64,000 bases of DNA from an uncultured bacterium (GTDB lineage Bacteria; Bacteroidota; Rhodothermia; Rhodothermales; Rubricoccaceae). The DNA lies in the NCBI GenBank assembly GCA_947493945.1, contig CANLSR010000002.1, positions 310,001 to 374,000 of the forward strand, written 5' to 3'. Below the pieces are notes generated by a model that saw only the letters and a list, made by a program, of their open reading frames with translations, was not told the origin of the DNA and ran no database searches. A program made the position numbers and the translations under genes. Positions 24,693-34,278 of this stretch are shown piece by piece (position 1 is the first letter of the stretch; every line of letters begins with the position of its first letter).

Positions 24693-25847
24693 TCAGGCGG
24701 TGGGGAGCGGGGCCCGGGGGCCGTCGGCCCCGACGACGCGCTCGATCAGGCGGACGTAGGCGTCGGCCATCCGCCCCCACGTGTGGCCCAGGGCCACGGC
24801 GCGCGCGGCGCGGCCCATCGCGGCCCGCTGGCGGCCGTCGTGGGCGAGGCGCGCGAAGGCCGCCGCCAGCCCCCCGTCGTCGTCGGGCCGCTCGACGACG
24901 ACGCCGGCGCCCCCCGCCCCGACGATCCCCGCCGACCCCACCGTCCGCGTCGTGACCACGGGCAGGCCGCTGGCGAGGGCCTCCATGAGCACGAGCGGGC
25001 ACGAGTCACGGCGCGACGGGAGCACGAAAAAGTCCGCGGCGCGGAGCAGCGCGGCGAGGTCGCGGCGGAAGCCGAGAAAGTGGGCCCGGTCGCCGACGCC
25101 CAGGCGGTCGGCGAGCGCGGGGTACGGGCTCCGGTCGGAGGCGCCGGCCAGGGCGAGGTGCAGGCCCGGCGTGGCGGCCAGGGCGCGGAGCGCGCCGTCG
25201 ACGTTCTTGACCGGCGAGCGGAGGTCGCCCGCGAACAGCGCCAGCGGCACCGACTCGGGCACGCCGAGCGCGCGCCGGTCGGCCGGGCCGGGAGCGAACT
25301 CGTCCACGTCCACCCCGTTGGCGACGACCCGGACGCGGCCGGGGGGCACGCCGATGGCGACCAGCTCGTCGCGCACCATGTCGGAGACGGCCACGACCGC
25401 GCCGGCGCGCGCGAACACGGCCCGCTCCCACCGGGCGTTCGTGCGCGTGTACAGCCACTGGTACCACCCGTACGGGCCGGGCCGCGCGCGCGACGAGTGG
25501 TACGGGGACCGGAGCCACGTCCCGTGGACAAAGTGCGCCACGTTGAGCGCGTGCGGCTCGAACGTGGTCACGCCGCAGGCGACCACCGCGTCGGGGCGGA
25601 CCGCCAGGCGCGCGAGGACGCGGTCGGCCTCGCGGGCGAATGCCGGCACCTTGACCAGGTGCACCGAGTCGCCGGGGGCGTGGACCGGCGCCCAGTGCGC
25701 CCCCGCGTCCACGAGGTCGGGGGCCACCGCCTCGGCGACGAGCGTCACCGCGACGCCGCGGGCCAGCAGCGCGCGCGCCAGCTCGGCGTTGACGCGGCTC
25801 TGCCCGTCTCCGGACCGGACGTGGTGGCTGACGAGGGCGACGTGCAC
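24693..25847 (-). CDS. Glycosyltransferase, GT4 type
   Basis: The 384-aa product starts with GTG at 25847 (MHVALVSHHVRSGDGQSRV), the acceptor-domain loop of GT-B enzymes. It has RVVANGVDVDEF between the domains, FAGDLRSPVKNVDGAL at the start of the donor domain, and SSRRDSCPLVLMEALASGLPVVTT-like donor sequence with the conserved glutamate. It should be a cytoplasmic sugar transferase of the polysaccharide pathway. A short 11-nt gap separates it from asnB and a 6-nt gap from the upstream transferase, consistent with one operon. The sugar specificity is unknown. Confidence 0.9.
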   Translation of the reverse strand: MHVALVSHHVRSGDGQSRVNAELARALLARGVAVTLVAEAVAPDLVDAGAHWAPVHAPGDSVHLVKVPAFAREADRVLARLAVRPDAVVACGVTTFEPHALNVAHFVHGTWLRSPYHSSRARPGPYGWYQWLYTRTNARWERAVFARAGAVVAVSDMVRDELVAIGVPPGRVRVVANGVDVDEFAPGPADRRALGVPESVPLALFAGDLRSPVKNVDGALRALAATPGLHLALAGASDRSPYPALADRLGVGDRAHFLGFRRDLAALLRAADFFVLPSRRDSCPLVLMEALASGLPVVTTRTVGSAGIVGAGGAGVVVERPDDDGGLAAAFARLAHDGRQRAAMGRAARAVALGHTWGRMADAYVRLIERVVGADGPRAPLPTA

Positions 25848-25853
25848 GGCCGG

Positions 25854-27050
25854 CTACGGGTGGGCGGCCGCGACGACGGCGCGGCGGGTACGGGGGGCCG
25901 GGCGTCGCCCCAACGCCCGGTCGAGCACGTCGGCCACGCGCGGGGCGAGCACGCGGTAGTCGAACCGCTGCCGGGCGATGCGCTGCATCTCGGGGGCCAC
26001 GTCGAGGCGCCCGGGCTGGGCCATCAGCGCCCCCACGCGCGCCGCCAGCCGGCCGGGGTACGTCGGGTCGGAGGACCCCGCGTAGTCGATCAGCATCTCG
26101 GCCGGGAGCACGCGGGCGGCCTCGCCCACCGACGTGGCCAACACGTAGCGGCCGCTCGCGAGGTAGAGCGGGAGCTTCCCCGTCGTCCGGACGCGGCCCA
26201 CCAAGTCGTCGGTCTGCGTCGACACGGCCACGTCCATCAGGCGGAGGTAGGGCGGCAGGTCGTCGTAGGGCACCGGCCCGACGGTCACCAGACGGTCCGC
26301 CACGCCCAGCGCGCGGGCCTTCTCGACCACGCGCGCGATGCCGGTCCCGCCCCCCACCAGGAGCGCCTTGACGGGCCGCCCGGCGGTGGCGGCGAGCACG
26401 TCGGGCAACTCGTAGCCGTAGCAGGTCCCCAGCCTCGCGTTCCAGACGGACGAGCCCAGCGTGCCGACGACGCGGACCCCGCCGAGCCCCAGCCGCCGGC
26501 GCAGCCGCCCGGCGGCCTCGGCCGTGCTGGCGGCGGCGACGGCCGAGGCGTCCACGCCGTCGGGCACGACGGCCGCGTGGAGCCCCGCCCCGGCCAGCCA
26601 CTCGGCGTGGTACCGGCTGCGGACCACGAGGGCGTCCGCCGACCTCAGCGCGGCGTGTTCGAGGGCCGTGCTCAGCAGCACGCCCAGCGGGCCCCTCCCG
26701 ACCTGCGCCGCCAGCGCGGCGACGGCGTCGCCGGTGTCCACGACGAGGGCGGCGCGCCGGAGCCGGCGGGCGGCCAGCGCGGCCGCGACCGCTGGCACGA
26801 CGACGTCGAGCACGTACACCACGTCGGGGCGGGAGGCGCGGAGCGCCCGGAGAAAGCGCCCGGCCGCCGCGGCCCGCCCGCCCTCGCGGTACACGAGCTC
26901 GATCTCGAACCGACCCGCGAGGTGCTCGGCCACGCTCCGCGCGCGGATGCCCATGGCGCTGATCGGGCCGCCGTTGACCAGCATGGCCACGCGCGGGCGG
27001 CGCGCACGGAGTGCCGAGACGGGCGGACGAGACGAGGCCTCCACGGGCAC
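25854..27050 (-). CDS. Glycosyltransferase, GT4-like
   Basis: The 398-aa product begins with GTG 27050; a second GTG two codons on is equally possible. After a basic stretch it has VAMLVNGGPISAMGIRARSVAEHL, a GT-B acceptor loop, then VVPDGVDASA and VVGTLGSSVWNARLG between the domains. The donor-side motif is divergent: VAVSTQTDDLVGRVRTTGKLPLYLASGRYVLAT, in which the usual E-x7-E is replaced by a K-L-P-L-Y-L-A-SG pattern seen in some family members. It should act in the same polysaccharide assembly. A 54-nt gap separates it from the exostosin-like gene upstream, one of the larger gaps in this operon. Confidence 0.85.
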   Translation of the reverse strand: MPVEASSRPPVSALRARRPRVAMLVNGGPISAMGIRARSVAEHLAGRFEIELVYREGGRAAAAGRFLRALRASRPDVVYVLDVVVPAVAAALAARRLRRAALVVDTGDAVAALAAQVGRGPLGVLLSTALEHAALRSADALVVRSRYHAEWLAGAGLHAAVVPDGVDASAVAAASTAEAAGRLRRRLGLGGVRVVGTLGSSVWNARLGTCYGYELPDVLAATAGRPVKALLVGGGTGIARVVEKARALGVADRLVTVGPVPYDDLPPYLRLMDVAVSTQTDDLVGRVRTTGKLPLYLASGRYVLATSVGEAARVLPAEMLIDYAGSSDPTYPGRLAARVGALMAQPGRLDVAPEMQRIARQRFDYRVLAPRVADVLDRALGRRPAPRTRRAVVAAAHP

Positions 27051-27104
27051 ACCGGTTGCGTCTCTCCTACTCGTCGCCCTGGACCGGGAGTACAGACTGA
27101 GAGC

Positions 27105-28166
27105 CTAGGCCCCCCCGACCGCGATCGGGCGCGGGAGGCGCTCGCGGATCGTCTCCGCCATCCGGGCGCCGACGGCGGCCTCGGAGCACCGGTCGCGCCA
27201 CCACGCGAGCCCCCGGGCCTGCATCGACTCCAGGCGGCCCGGGTCCCCCAGCAGCCGCGACGCGACGCGGTCCAGCGTCCGCCAGTCGGAGACCTCCACC
27301 GTCGGCGCCCCGGCGTAGAACGGGTGCGGCGGGAGGGGGTCGGCGATGACGACGCAGCCGGCGCGGAGCCCCTCGAACCAGCGGAACGTCTCGGCGGAGG
27401 TCCCGCGCGGGGCGAGGCAGAGGCGCGCGTCCATCAACGCCTCCGAGTAGGTCTCGGCGTCCAGCACGGAGGCCGCGTCGGGCGTGCCGTAGTGGAGCGC
27501 GTTGAGCGCGAAGGCGGAGGTCGTGGCCACCCGCACGCGCCACGGGCGGCGGCGGGCGATCCGCCCCAGGCTCTCCAGCATCCGCCGGCGGGCGACCGTC
27601 TTGGGGCCCGCCACCCAGCGCTGCGGCGACCGCCACCCGTACCGCCCGTGCGCCACGCTCCCGGCGAACACCAGGTCGGTCGCCCGCTCGGCCATCGGCC
27701 GGACGGGTAGCGCCAGCTGGTTGCCGTAGCCGAGCGGGATCGGGACCACCGGGGGCGCCCCGCCCGGGCGCGCGGCGGCGCGTGCGTAGGCCCTCCGCCC
27801 GGCCCACCCGTGCGCCTTGACGCGGACGTGCTGGGCCACCAGCAGAGCCGCCAGGTGCGGGTCGCGGGGCAGCCGGCCCAGGTGGGGGCGGCGGCCGTAG
27901 GCCTTGAACGTGGCCAGGACGCGGCCGGCGTAGGCCGGCACGCGCGCCCACTCGTCGCCCATCACCACCGCCACGACCGGCCCCCCGACGTCCGGCAGCA
28001 CGTCGAGCCGCCACGTGATGACGACCCGGAGGCCGCGGGGGCCGAGGCGGCGGTCCATCTCGCCCAGCACGCCGCGCAGGTAGGCGTCGCCGGGGCCGTC
28101 GAGCGCCCACGGCTCGGGCGCCTCGGCGTAGCTGTAGTGGACCCAGTAGCGGTTCGGCTCGGCCAT
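27105..28166 (-). CDS. Exostosin-like glycosyltransferase
   Basis: The 353-aa product resembles the exostosin (GT47-type) C-terminal part. It has a central segment VFAGSVAHGRYGWRSPQRW and the characteristic SEALMDARLCLAPRGTSAETFRWFEGLRAGCVVIADPLP, which corresponds to the family's 'S.FCL.P.G.s..r..Eal..GciPVi' signature. It probably transfers a sugar to the growing glycan. A second exostosin-like gene occurs at 37507, so the locus carries two. No membrane segment is visible. The ATG at 28166 sits 12 nt from the stop of the preceding gene. Confidence 0.85.
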   Translation of the reverse strand: MAEPNRYWVHYSYAEAPEPWALDGPGDAYLRGVLGEMDRRLGPRGLRVVITWRLDVLPDVGGPVVAVVMGDEWARVPAYAGRVLATFKAYGRRPHLGRLPRDPHLAALLVAQHVRVKAHGWAGRRAYARAAARPGGAPPVVPIPLGYGNQLALPVRPMAERATDLVFAGSVAHGRYGWRSPQRWVAGPKTVARRRMLESLGRIARRRPWRVRVATTSAFALNALHYGTPDAASVLDAETYSEALMDARLCLAPRGTSAETFRWFEGLRAGCVVIADPLPPHPFYAGAPTVEVSDWRTLDRVASRLLGDPGRLESMQARGLAWWRDRCSEAAVGARMAETIRERLPRPIAVGGA

Positions 28167-28178
28167 CGTGGGGCGCCT

Positions 28179-29354
28179 CTAGTGGGCCGGCGGGCCGGCC
28201 GGCGCCCGGGGCCGCCGCGGGGCGGCGGGCCCGCCCGCGAGCCCGGCGAACGTCTCGGCGAGCGTGTCGGCGAGGCGGACGGTGCTGAAGCGTCGGGCGC
28301 GGAGGCAGGCGGCGGCCCCGAGCCGTGCCCCGAGCGGGGGCGAGGCGAGCACCCGGCCGATCTGGGCCGCCAGCTCCGCCGCGTCGCCGGGCGTCGCCAG
28401 CAGGCCGTTGGCCCCGTCCTCGACGAACTCCATCGGGCCCGCCGAGCGCGCCACCACGACGGGCTTCCCCAGGGCCATGGCCTCCACGATCACCGTCCCG
28501 GTGGGCTCGTCGAACGAGGCGTGGACGACCACGTCGGCCGCCTGCATCCACAGCGGGACGTTGTCCTGGAGCCCCGCCCAGCGGATCCGGTCGGCGACGC
28601 CCAGCGCCTCGGCCTGGCGCTCGAGCTCGCCGGGGTAGTCGGGCTCGGCCCAGTGGGGGCCGCCGACGACGACGAAGCGGGCCGCGGGGTGCGGAGCGCG
28701 CAGCCGGGCGGCCGCCTCGACGAACACGTGGACGCCCTTCCACCGTTGCAGCCGCGCCACCATCACGACGAGCGGGCCGTCGGGGTCGAGGCCGAGGGCG
28801 CGGCGGGCGGCGGGCGCGGGGGGCAGCCGGTCCGGGTCGAACTCGTCGAGGTCGACGGCGATGTAGGCCGTCTGGGTCGGGCGCCGGGGCCACATCCGCC
28901 GCTGCGCCGCCTCGGCCGAGCGGCCGCAGCACAGGACCAGCCGGGCCGGGACGGCCGTCACCAGGCGGTCCATCCAGGCGCCGTCGGGCAGGCTGTGGAC
29001 GTACCACGCGGCCGGGACGCCCACCCGCAGCGCGGCCGGGCCGGCGTAGAGGTGGCCCTTGGCGGCCCACGAGAGCACGGCGTCGGCGCGGGTCGAGCGG
29101 AGCCACCGGGCCAGCGCCGCCACCGTGCGGGCCACCCGGGCCGGCTGGCGGAGGCGGCCGGCGGGGACCACGACCGCCTCAGCGCCCAGCGCGCGGACCG
29201 TCTCGACGAGCGGCCCGTCCTCCAGGAACGCGACGGCGTACCGCACGTGCGGCGGCCCGTCGCGGCGCGCGTGGGCGCGCAGCAGGTTGACCAGCATGCG
29301 CTCGACGCCGCCGCGGAGCTCGCCGAGCGGCATCACGATGCCGACGCGCGTCAT
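28179..29354 (-). CDS. Glycosyltransferase, GT4 type
   Basis: The 391-aa product is a complete GT-B transferase. It opens GIVMPLGELRGGVERMLVNLL, has YIAVDLDEFDPDR between the domains, VVMVARLQRWKGVHVFVEAAARL in the donor domain, and DEPTGTVIVEAMALGKPVVVARSAGPMEFV as the donor-binding motif. The GGVERM motif marks the acceptor-domain loop. It overlaps the polymerase gene by 4 nt (ATGA) at its start. Acceptor and donor cannot be predicted. A proline/alanine-rich tail (last about 20 residues) is probably disordered. Confidence 0.91.
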   Translation of the reverse strand: MTRVGIVMPLGELRGGVERMLVNLLRAHARRDGPPHVRYAVAFLEDGPLVETVRALGAEAVVVPAGRLRQPARVARTVAALARWLRSTRADAVLSWAAKGHLYAGPAALRVGVPAAWYVHSLPDGAWMDRLVTAVPARLVLCCGRSAEAAQRRMWPRRPTQTAYIAVDLDEFDPDRLPPAPAARRALGLDPDGPLVVMVARLQRWKGVHVFVEAAARLRAPHPAARFVVVGGPHWAEPDYPGELERQAEALGVADRIRWAGLQDNVPLWMQAADVVVHASFDEPTGTVIVEAMALGKPVVVARSAGPMEFVEDGANGLLATPGDAAELAAQIGRVLASPPLGARLGAAACLRARRFSTVRLADTLAETFAGLAGGPAAPRRPRAPAGPPAH

Positions 29355-30790
29355 GGCGACGACCGGGCTCGACGGGCCTCCCCGTCCATCGACCCGATCA
29401 GCAGCCACGTCAGCGCGCTGACCGCGTAGAGGCCGCCGCCCAGCCACATCAGCGTGTGCGCCGCCAGCACGCCGAGCGTCGCCAGCGCCACCAGGCTCCG
29501 CGTCCGGAACCAGTAGCGGACGGCCCCGACCACGACCAGCACCAACACGCCGTGGTAGAGCAGGCCGCCGGCCAGCCCCGTCGCCATCATCACGTCGCCC
29601 ACGTCGGTCTCGGTCGGGCGCAGCGTGCCGCCGAACTTGAGGGCCGCCGACGACGTCGCGCCCAGCCCGTGCCCCAGCGGCTGGCTCAGCATGGACTGGT
29701 AGCCGTGGAGGAGCAGCGTCGAGTGGGTGTCGATCGTGCTGGGCCCCTCGGCCGCCAGCTCGCTCCCCGAGAACAGGCTCATCTGGCGGTCCAGGCTGTT
29801 CTGCACCGCGGCGTCGCCGACGCCCGACGCGACGGCCTGCGACAGGCCCCACACCACCCCGCCCCCCAGCAGGGCCAGGGCGAGGGCGAAGCGCGGCATC
29901 GACGCCGCCAGCGTCCGGCCGGTCACCGCCCACATCACCGCCAGCGCCACGACGACCTTGACGACCGGCCCCCGGCTCCCGGTCACCACCACGCCAGCGA
30001 CCAGCGGCAGCAGCACGAGCACGGCCGGGCTCCGCCGCTTCAAAAACACGGCCCACACCACCACCGCGGTCGTGACCAAGAACGCGCTGTGCTCGGTGGA
30101 CGAGGCGAAAAACGAGATGGGCGCCAGCCCCCCCTCGACCGTGCCCAGCGAGGTGTACCCGCCGACGCGGTACCACGCCATCTGGTACGGGAGGTACCCC
30201 AGCGCCTTCTGGTAGAACCCGAACACCATCGCGGCCAGCCCCAGGGGCAGCACGGCCGCCAGCAGCACGCGGCGGACGAACTGCGGGGGGGCGTACGACC
30301 GGCCCACCCAGAACCAGAACAGCGGCGCCATCAGGAACAGGACCCCGGCGAGCCCGACGGCCAGCCCCCCCTGCACCGGGTTGGCGATCTGGAGCGTCAT
30401 CACGGCCATCAGGGCCGCCGTCCAGCGGGCCAGCGGCGTGTCGAGCCGGACCTCGCCCGAGGCCACCGCCGCGCCGCAGAGCACGAGCGCCAGCGCGGGC
30501 CCGAGCAGCAGCAGCGGGTCCATCCCGGACCACCCCACCAGCGGGATCAGGAGCCGCCGGACGTCCCCCACCAGAACGAGCATCACGAGGACGGCTCCGA
30601 TGGCCGCCCGCAGGCGCACCGCCGCCAGCGCCACGAGCGCCACGGCGGCCACGAGGGCGAGGGCCACCCGGCCGTCGCCGCGGAGCGCCAGCGCCACGGC
30701 GGCGGCCGCCACGGCAGCCAGGCCGGCCCACAGCCCCCACGCCCGCAGGGCGGGCGCCGGCACGGCAGTCGTGGGGGACGGAGGGCTCAT
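29351..30790 (-). CDS. O-antigen polymerase/ligase family membrane protein
   Basis: The 479-aa product is strongly hydrophobic, with about ten to twelve predicted membrane segments beginning around residue 18. The region STEHSAFLVTTAVVVW, VVVTGSRGPVVKVVV and HSTLLLHGYQSMLSQPLGHGLG follows the layout of the Wzy/WaaL-type (O-antigen ligase) family. Its large periplasmic loop carries conserved H and R residues. Such proteins either join repeat units on undecaprenyl diphosphate (polymerase) or transfer the glycan to an acceptor (ligase); sequence alone does not separate the two. As the only such protein in a locus with a Wzc-type kinase, a polymerase role is more likely. It overlaps both neighbours by 4 nt. 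Confidence 0.85.
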   Translation of the reverse strand: MSPPSPTTAVPAPALRAWGLWAGLAAVAAAAVALALRGDGRVALALVAAVALVALAAVRLRAAIGAVLVMLVLVGDVRRLLIPLVGWSGMDPLLLLGPALALVLCGAAVASGEVRLDTPLARWTAALMAVMTLQIANPVQGGLAVGLAGVLFLMAPLFWFWVGRSYAPPQFVRRVLLAAVLPLGLAAMVFGFYQKALGYLPYQMAWYRVGGYTSLGTVEGGLAPISFFASSTEHSAFLVTTAVVVWAVFLKRRSPAVLVLLPLVAGVVVTGSRGPVVKVVVALAVMWAVTGRTLAASMPRFALALALLGGGVVWGLSQAVASGVGDAAVQNSLDRQMSLFSGSELAAEGPSTIDTHSTLLLHGYQSMLSQPLGHGLGATSSAALKFGGTLRPTETDVGDVMMATGLAGGLLYHGVLVLVVVGAVRYWFRTRSLVALATLGVLAAHTLMWLGGGLYAVSALTWLLIGSMDGEARRARSSP

Positions 30791-31947
30791 CGGCACGGAC
30801 AGGCGGCCATCTCGGCCACCAGCTGGCGGGCGGTCTTGCGGACGTCGAAGTGCCGGGCGTAGAGGGCGCCCGCCTGAGCGCCCATCGCCCGGCGACGCGG
30901 GCCGTCGTCGTGGAGGGCCAGCGCGGCGCGGGCGAACCCGCGGCCGTCGGCGGTGGGGACGGCGGCGAAGGCGGCCCCGGCCGCGCGGGCGAGGAAGCCG
31001 TCGGTGTGTGGTCCCAGCGTCGTCACACTCGCGAGCCCGTGCTGAAGGCCCGCCACGAAAGAGCCGCGCCGCGCCGAGACGCCGTCGGCGAACGGCGTCA
31101 GCACGAGGTCCATCGCCGACAGCCACGCCGACACCTCGGCGGCCGGCAGCGGCCCGGCGTCTATGACGGGCGCGGCGTCGGCCAGCGCCGCCCGCACGGT
31201 CGCCCCGTCGGGTCCGACGTAGGCGACCACCGCGCGGGAGTCCCGCGCCACGATGGCTCCGACCGCCTCGCGCACCGGGCCGAGCGGGCGCGACGGCCCC
31301 GCCGTCCCGAACATCCCCAGGACGAACGCGTCGGGCGCCAGGCCCGCCCGCCGGCGCGCGCGCGCCGGGTCCGTCGCCAGGCGCGGCACGTTGGACGGGA
31401 CGGGGAGGCACGCCACGCGGGCCGCGGGGAACCAGGGGCCGTAGCGCTCCGCCCACGCCTCGACGGCGAACACGACCAGGTCGGCGGCGCGCCCGAGCGC
31501 GCGGAACTGGGGCCGCTGCCACCGCCGCATCACTGCGAACCGCCACGACGTGGGCGGCACGAAGTCCTCGTGGGCCACCCAGGCGACGCGGACGCCGGGG
31601 CAGCGCCGGCGCAGCGCCCGCACGGCGAGCGGCAGGAACGGGTTGAGCCCCCACCGCCCCCAGCTAAACTGGTTAAACTGGACGAGGACCCAGTCGGGCG
31701 GGTCGGCCTCGGCCACCGACACGAGCCCGCCGACGTCGCGGCGCGACGCGAGCCCAAAGGCCTGGGCCACCTCGACGCCGGGGATCGGCGTCCACTCCGG
31801 CTGCGCCGTCCAGACGCGGACGCGCGCGTGCTCGGCCAGCGCGAGCGCCAGTTGGGCCGTGTGGTCGCCGATGCCGTCCAGCGTGGGCGGCAGCACGGGG
31901 AACGCGAGGGCCACGTCGAGCGGCGCCGGGGGTCGGGTCGGGGTCAC
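30787..31947 (-). CDS. Glycosyltransferase, GT4-like
   Basis: The 386-aa product starts with GTG 31947, inside the stop codon of the upstream gene (GTGA overlap). It has an N-terminal loop FPVLPPTLDGIGDHTAQLALAL, CLPVPSNVPRLATD at the junction, and VLGMFGTAGPSRPLGPV. The donor side is divergent, with LTPFADGVSARRGSFVAGLQHGLASVTT, where R-G-S and the following H take the place of the E-x7-E glutamates. This variant is common among transferases of Bacteroidetes and proteobacterial capsule loci. It should act at the inner face of the membrane during repeat-unit assembly. Confidence 0.86.
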   Translation of the reverse strand: MTPTRPPAPLDVALAFPVLPPTLDGIGDHTAQLALALAEHARVRVWTAQPEWTPIPGVEVAQAFGLASRRDVGGLVSVAEADPPDWVLVQFNQFSWGRWGLNPFLPLAVRALRRRCPGVRVAWVAHEDFVPPTSWRFAVMRRWQRPQFRALGRAADLVVFAVEAWAERYGPWFPAARVACLPVPSNVPRLATDPARARRRAGLAPDAFVLGMFGTAGPSRPLGPVREAVGAIVARDSRAVVAYVGPDGATVRAALADAAPVIDAGPLPAAEVSAWLSAMDLVLTPFADGVSARRGSFVAGLQHGLASVTTLGPHTDGFLARAAGAAFAAVPTADGRGFARAALALHDDGPRRRAMGAQAGALYARHFDVRKTARQLVAEMAACPCR

Positions 31948-33131
31948 GGAGCGGCCGGTGCCAGGGAGCGGCCGGGCGGGCCCGGCGCCGGGTCGGGCCC
32001 GCCCAGCAACGCCACCATCGCGTCCCAGAACGTCCGGCGCTGGTCCACAAGGCGGAACCGCCGGTCGGCCAGGTCCAGCGCGTGGCCCGCCACGCGCTGG
32101 CGGTCCGGCTCCGGGGCCGCGAGCGCGCGGACGAGGGCGCCCGGGCCGGGGTCGGTGGCGAGCAGGGCGGCGTCGTGGCGGGCCAGCAGCCGGCCCGCCG
32201 CCGCCCGTTCGGGGCCGTGGTACACGACGGGCAGGCCGCTGCCGAGGTAGGTCACCATCTTGGTGGCCAGGCTGTAGCGGACGAACGAGGCGTGCCGGGC
32301 CTCGAACGGGAGCGGGAGGTAGAGCAGGTCGGCCTCGTCGAGGTCCGCCTGCACGTCGGCCTCGCTGCCCCAGGGGCGCACCTCGAGCGGGACGCCCCCC
32401 TCCCGGGTCTCGAACGGGAACCCACCGCGCGTGACCATCCGGGCGTCGCGCCCCTGCCGGCGCATCTGCCCGAGCGCCTTGAACAGCGCGCGGAAGTTGG
32501 CCTCGTAGCTGATGTGGATCGACCCCATGAGGTAGACGCTCAGGCCGCCGCCCGGGCGCACGCGCGGCGCGTGGGCGACCCGCGTCAGCCCGTCGGTGAC
32601 CACGCGGTAGGGGCGCGCGCCGTAGCGCTGGGTGTAGGCCTCCCCCATCGCCTCCGAGATCACGAACCGCGCGTCGGCCTCGCGCCACACGTCGCCCAGC
32701 CGGTCCATCGCCCACGCGAGGTAGGGGATGTTGGGCAGGTTGTAGGGCAGGTCGTCGTGGACCGAGAGCGCGTAGCCGAGGCCCAGGCGGCGGGCGACGA
32801 CGAAGCTGTGCCAGAACTCGGGGCCGTGCGGGATGGCGTGGAGCACGCGGACGCCGCGGGCCCGGCAGAGCGCGGCGAGCCGGTGCTGGAAGCGCTCGCC
32901 CTGCCACGTGTCGACGTGCGCCAGCCACGGCGCCAACCGCGTCCCCTCCAGCCGCCCGAAGGCGGGCCGGCGGGCCAGCCGCACCTCGAGCGGCCCCGGC
33001 CGCTCCGCCGCCGGCCACGGCGCCGTGCGGACGACGACGCACGGGGCCGGCGCGCCGGCCACGAGCGAGCGCAGGATGCGGGCCCCGCCCCCCGGCTCGC
33101 CCAGGCCGAACGGTTGCACGAACGCGATCAC
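31944..33131 (-). CDS. Glycosyltransferase-like protein (GT-B fold)
   Basis: The 395-aa product starts with GTG 33131, overlapping the epimerase stop by 4 nt. The opening [23 protein letters not shown] is a typical acceptor-domain loop. Later segments [39 protein letters not shown] and [33 protein letters not shown] give the two-domain pattern, with [16 protein letters not shown] as the donor-domain signature. Family identity is clear in outline, but the conserved glutamates are not in the usual places. It should belong to the same glycan pathway as its neighbours. Confidence 0.82.
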   Translation of the reverse strand: MIAFVQPFGLGEPGGGARILRSLVAGAPAPCVVVRTAPWPAAERPGPLEVRLARRPAFGRLEGTRLAPWLAHVDTWQGERFQHRLAALCRARGVRVLHAIPHGPEFWHSFVVARRLGLGYALSVHDDLPYNLPNIPYLAWAMDRLGDVWREADARFVISEAMGEAYTQRYGARPYRVVTDGLTRVAHAPRVRPGGGLSVYLMGSIHISYEANFRALFKALGQMRRQGRDARMVTRGGFPFETREGGVPLEVRPWGSEADVQADLDEADLLYLPLPFEARHASFVRYSLATKMVTYLGSGLPVVYHGPERAAAGRLLARHDAALLATDPGPGALVRALAAPEPDRQRVAGHALDLADRRFRLVDQRRTFWDAMVALLGGPDPAPGPPGRSLAPAAP

Positions 33132-34267
33132 GACGCCGCCCCGGTCGAGACCGCCAGCCCGCCGGCCGCCGGCCCGCCGCCCGCCACGGGGACGCTCAGG
33201 GGCCGCGGGGCCCTCGCCTGCCACGCGTCGTGGATGTCGGAGACGATGCCGGGCAGCGAGCGGGTCACGCGCCACGCCGGGTAGTGGGCGCGGAGCTTGG
33301 CGAGGTCCGAGATGTAGCAGATGTGGTCCCCCTCGCGCGGCGCCTCCGACACCGTCCAGCGCGGCGTGCGGCCGGACACCGACTCGGCGAGGGCGAACGC
33401 CTCGATCACCGAGCACGCGTTGGCCCGCCCGCCCCCCACGTTGTACACCTCGGCCACGCGCGGCGCGGCCACGACCTGCTCGATCAGGCGGGCCACGTCG
33501 TGCGCGTGGATGTTGTCGCGGACCTGCTTGCCCTTGTACCCGAACACGGTGTAGGGCCGGCCCTCGAGCACGCACTTGACGAGGAAGCTCAGGAACCCGT
33601 GCAGCTCGACGCCGGCGTGCATCGGCCCCGTCAGGCAGCCCCCGCGCAGGCACACGGTCGGCATCCCGAAGTACCGGCCGTACTCCTGCACCATCACGTC
33701 GGCGGCCACCTTGCTCGCGCCAAAGAGCGAGTGCTTGGACCGGTCGATCCGGCACGACTCGTCGATCCCGTCGTAGTCCTCGGCCAGGGCGTAGTCCCAC
33801 CGCGTCGCGTGCTCGTCGAGCGGGCGCTCGTTGGGCGCGTCGCCGTAGACCTTGTTCGTGCTCATGTGGACGAACGGGGCCTCGGGCACCGACCGCCGGG
33901 CCGCCTCCAACAGGTTGAGCGTGCCGACGGCGTTGGTGTCGAAGTCCTGGAACGGGATCGCCGCGGCCCGGTCGTGGCTCGGCTGCGCCGCCGTGTGCAC
34001 GACCGCGTCGGGGCGGAGGCCGTCGACGAGGGCGAGCACGCCGGGCCGGTCCCGGATGTCGAGCTCGTGGTGGACGAAGCCGGGCAGCGTCGCCTCCAGG
34101 CGCCGCTGGTTCCAGCGCGTGTCGCCGTCGGGGCCGAAAAAGACGGCCCGGAGGTTGGCGTCGACGCCGTGCACGGCCCACCCCAGCGCGGAAAAGTGGG
34201 CGCAGACCTCGGAGCCGATCAGGCCCGAGGAGCCGGTGACGAGGAGCGAGCGGGAACGGGCAGGCAT
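33128..34267 (-). CDS. NAD-dependent epimerase/dehydratase (CDP-tyvelose epimerase-like)
   Basis: The 379-aa product is an extended short-chain dehydrogenase. The NAD loop is TGSSGLIGS (11-19), and [10 protein letters not shown] (134-143) is the serine/threonine-containing active-site strand typical of CDP-paratose/tyvelose 2-epimerase-like enzymes. In place of the usual YxxxK, the active site reads LFGASK: phenylalanine (F182) occupies the tyrosine position while K186 is kept. The block [20 protein letters not shown] is also typical of this subgroup. Loss of the tyrosine suggests altered chemistry, perhaps a hexose epimerase using another base, or a binding role. It should supply a nucleotide sugar for the locus. 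Confidence 0.87.
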   Translation of the reverse strand: MPARSRSLLVTGSSGLIGSEVCAHFSALGWAVHGVDANLRAVFFGPDGDTRWNQRRLEATLPGFVHHELDIRDRPGVLALVDGLRPDAVVHTAAQPSHDRAAAIPFQDFDTNAVGTLNLLEAARRSVPEAPFVHMSTNKVYGDAPNERPLDEHATRWDYALAEDYDGIDESCRIDRSKHSLFGASKVAADVMVQEYGRYFGMPTVCLRGGCLTGPMHAGVELHGFLSFLVKCVLEGRPYTVFGYKGKQVRDNIHAHDVARLIEQVVAAPRVAEVYNVGGGRANACSVIEAFALAESVSGRTPRWTVSEAPREGDHICYISDLAKLRAHYPAWRVTRSLPGIVSDIHDAWQARAPRPLSVPVAGGGPAAGGLAVSTGAAS

Positions 34268-34278
34268 GGGCCGAGGGG

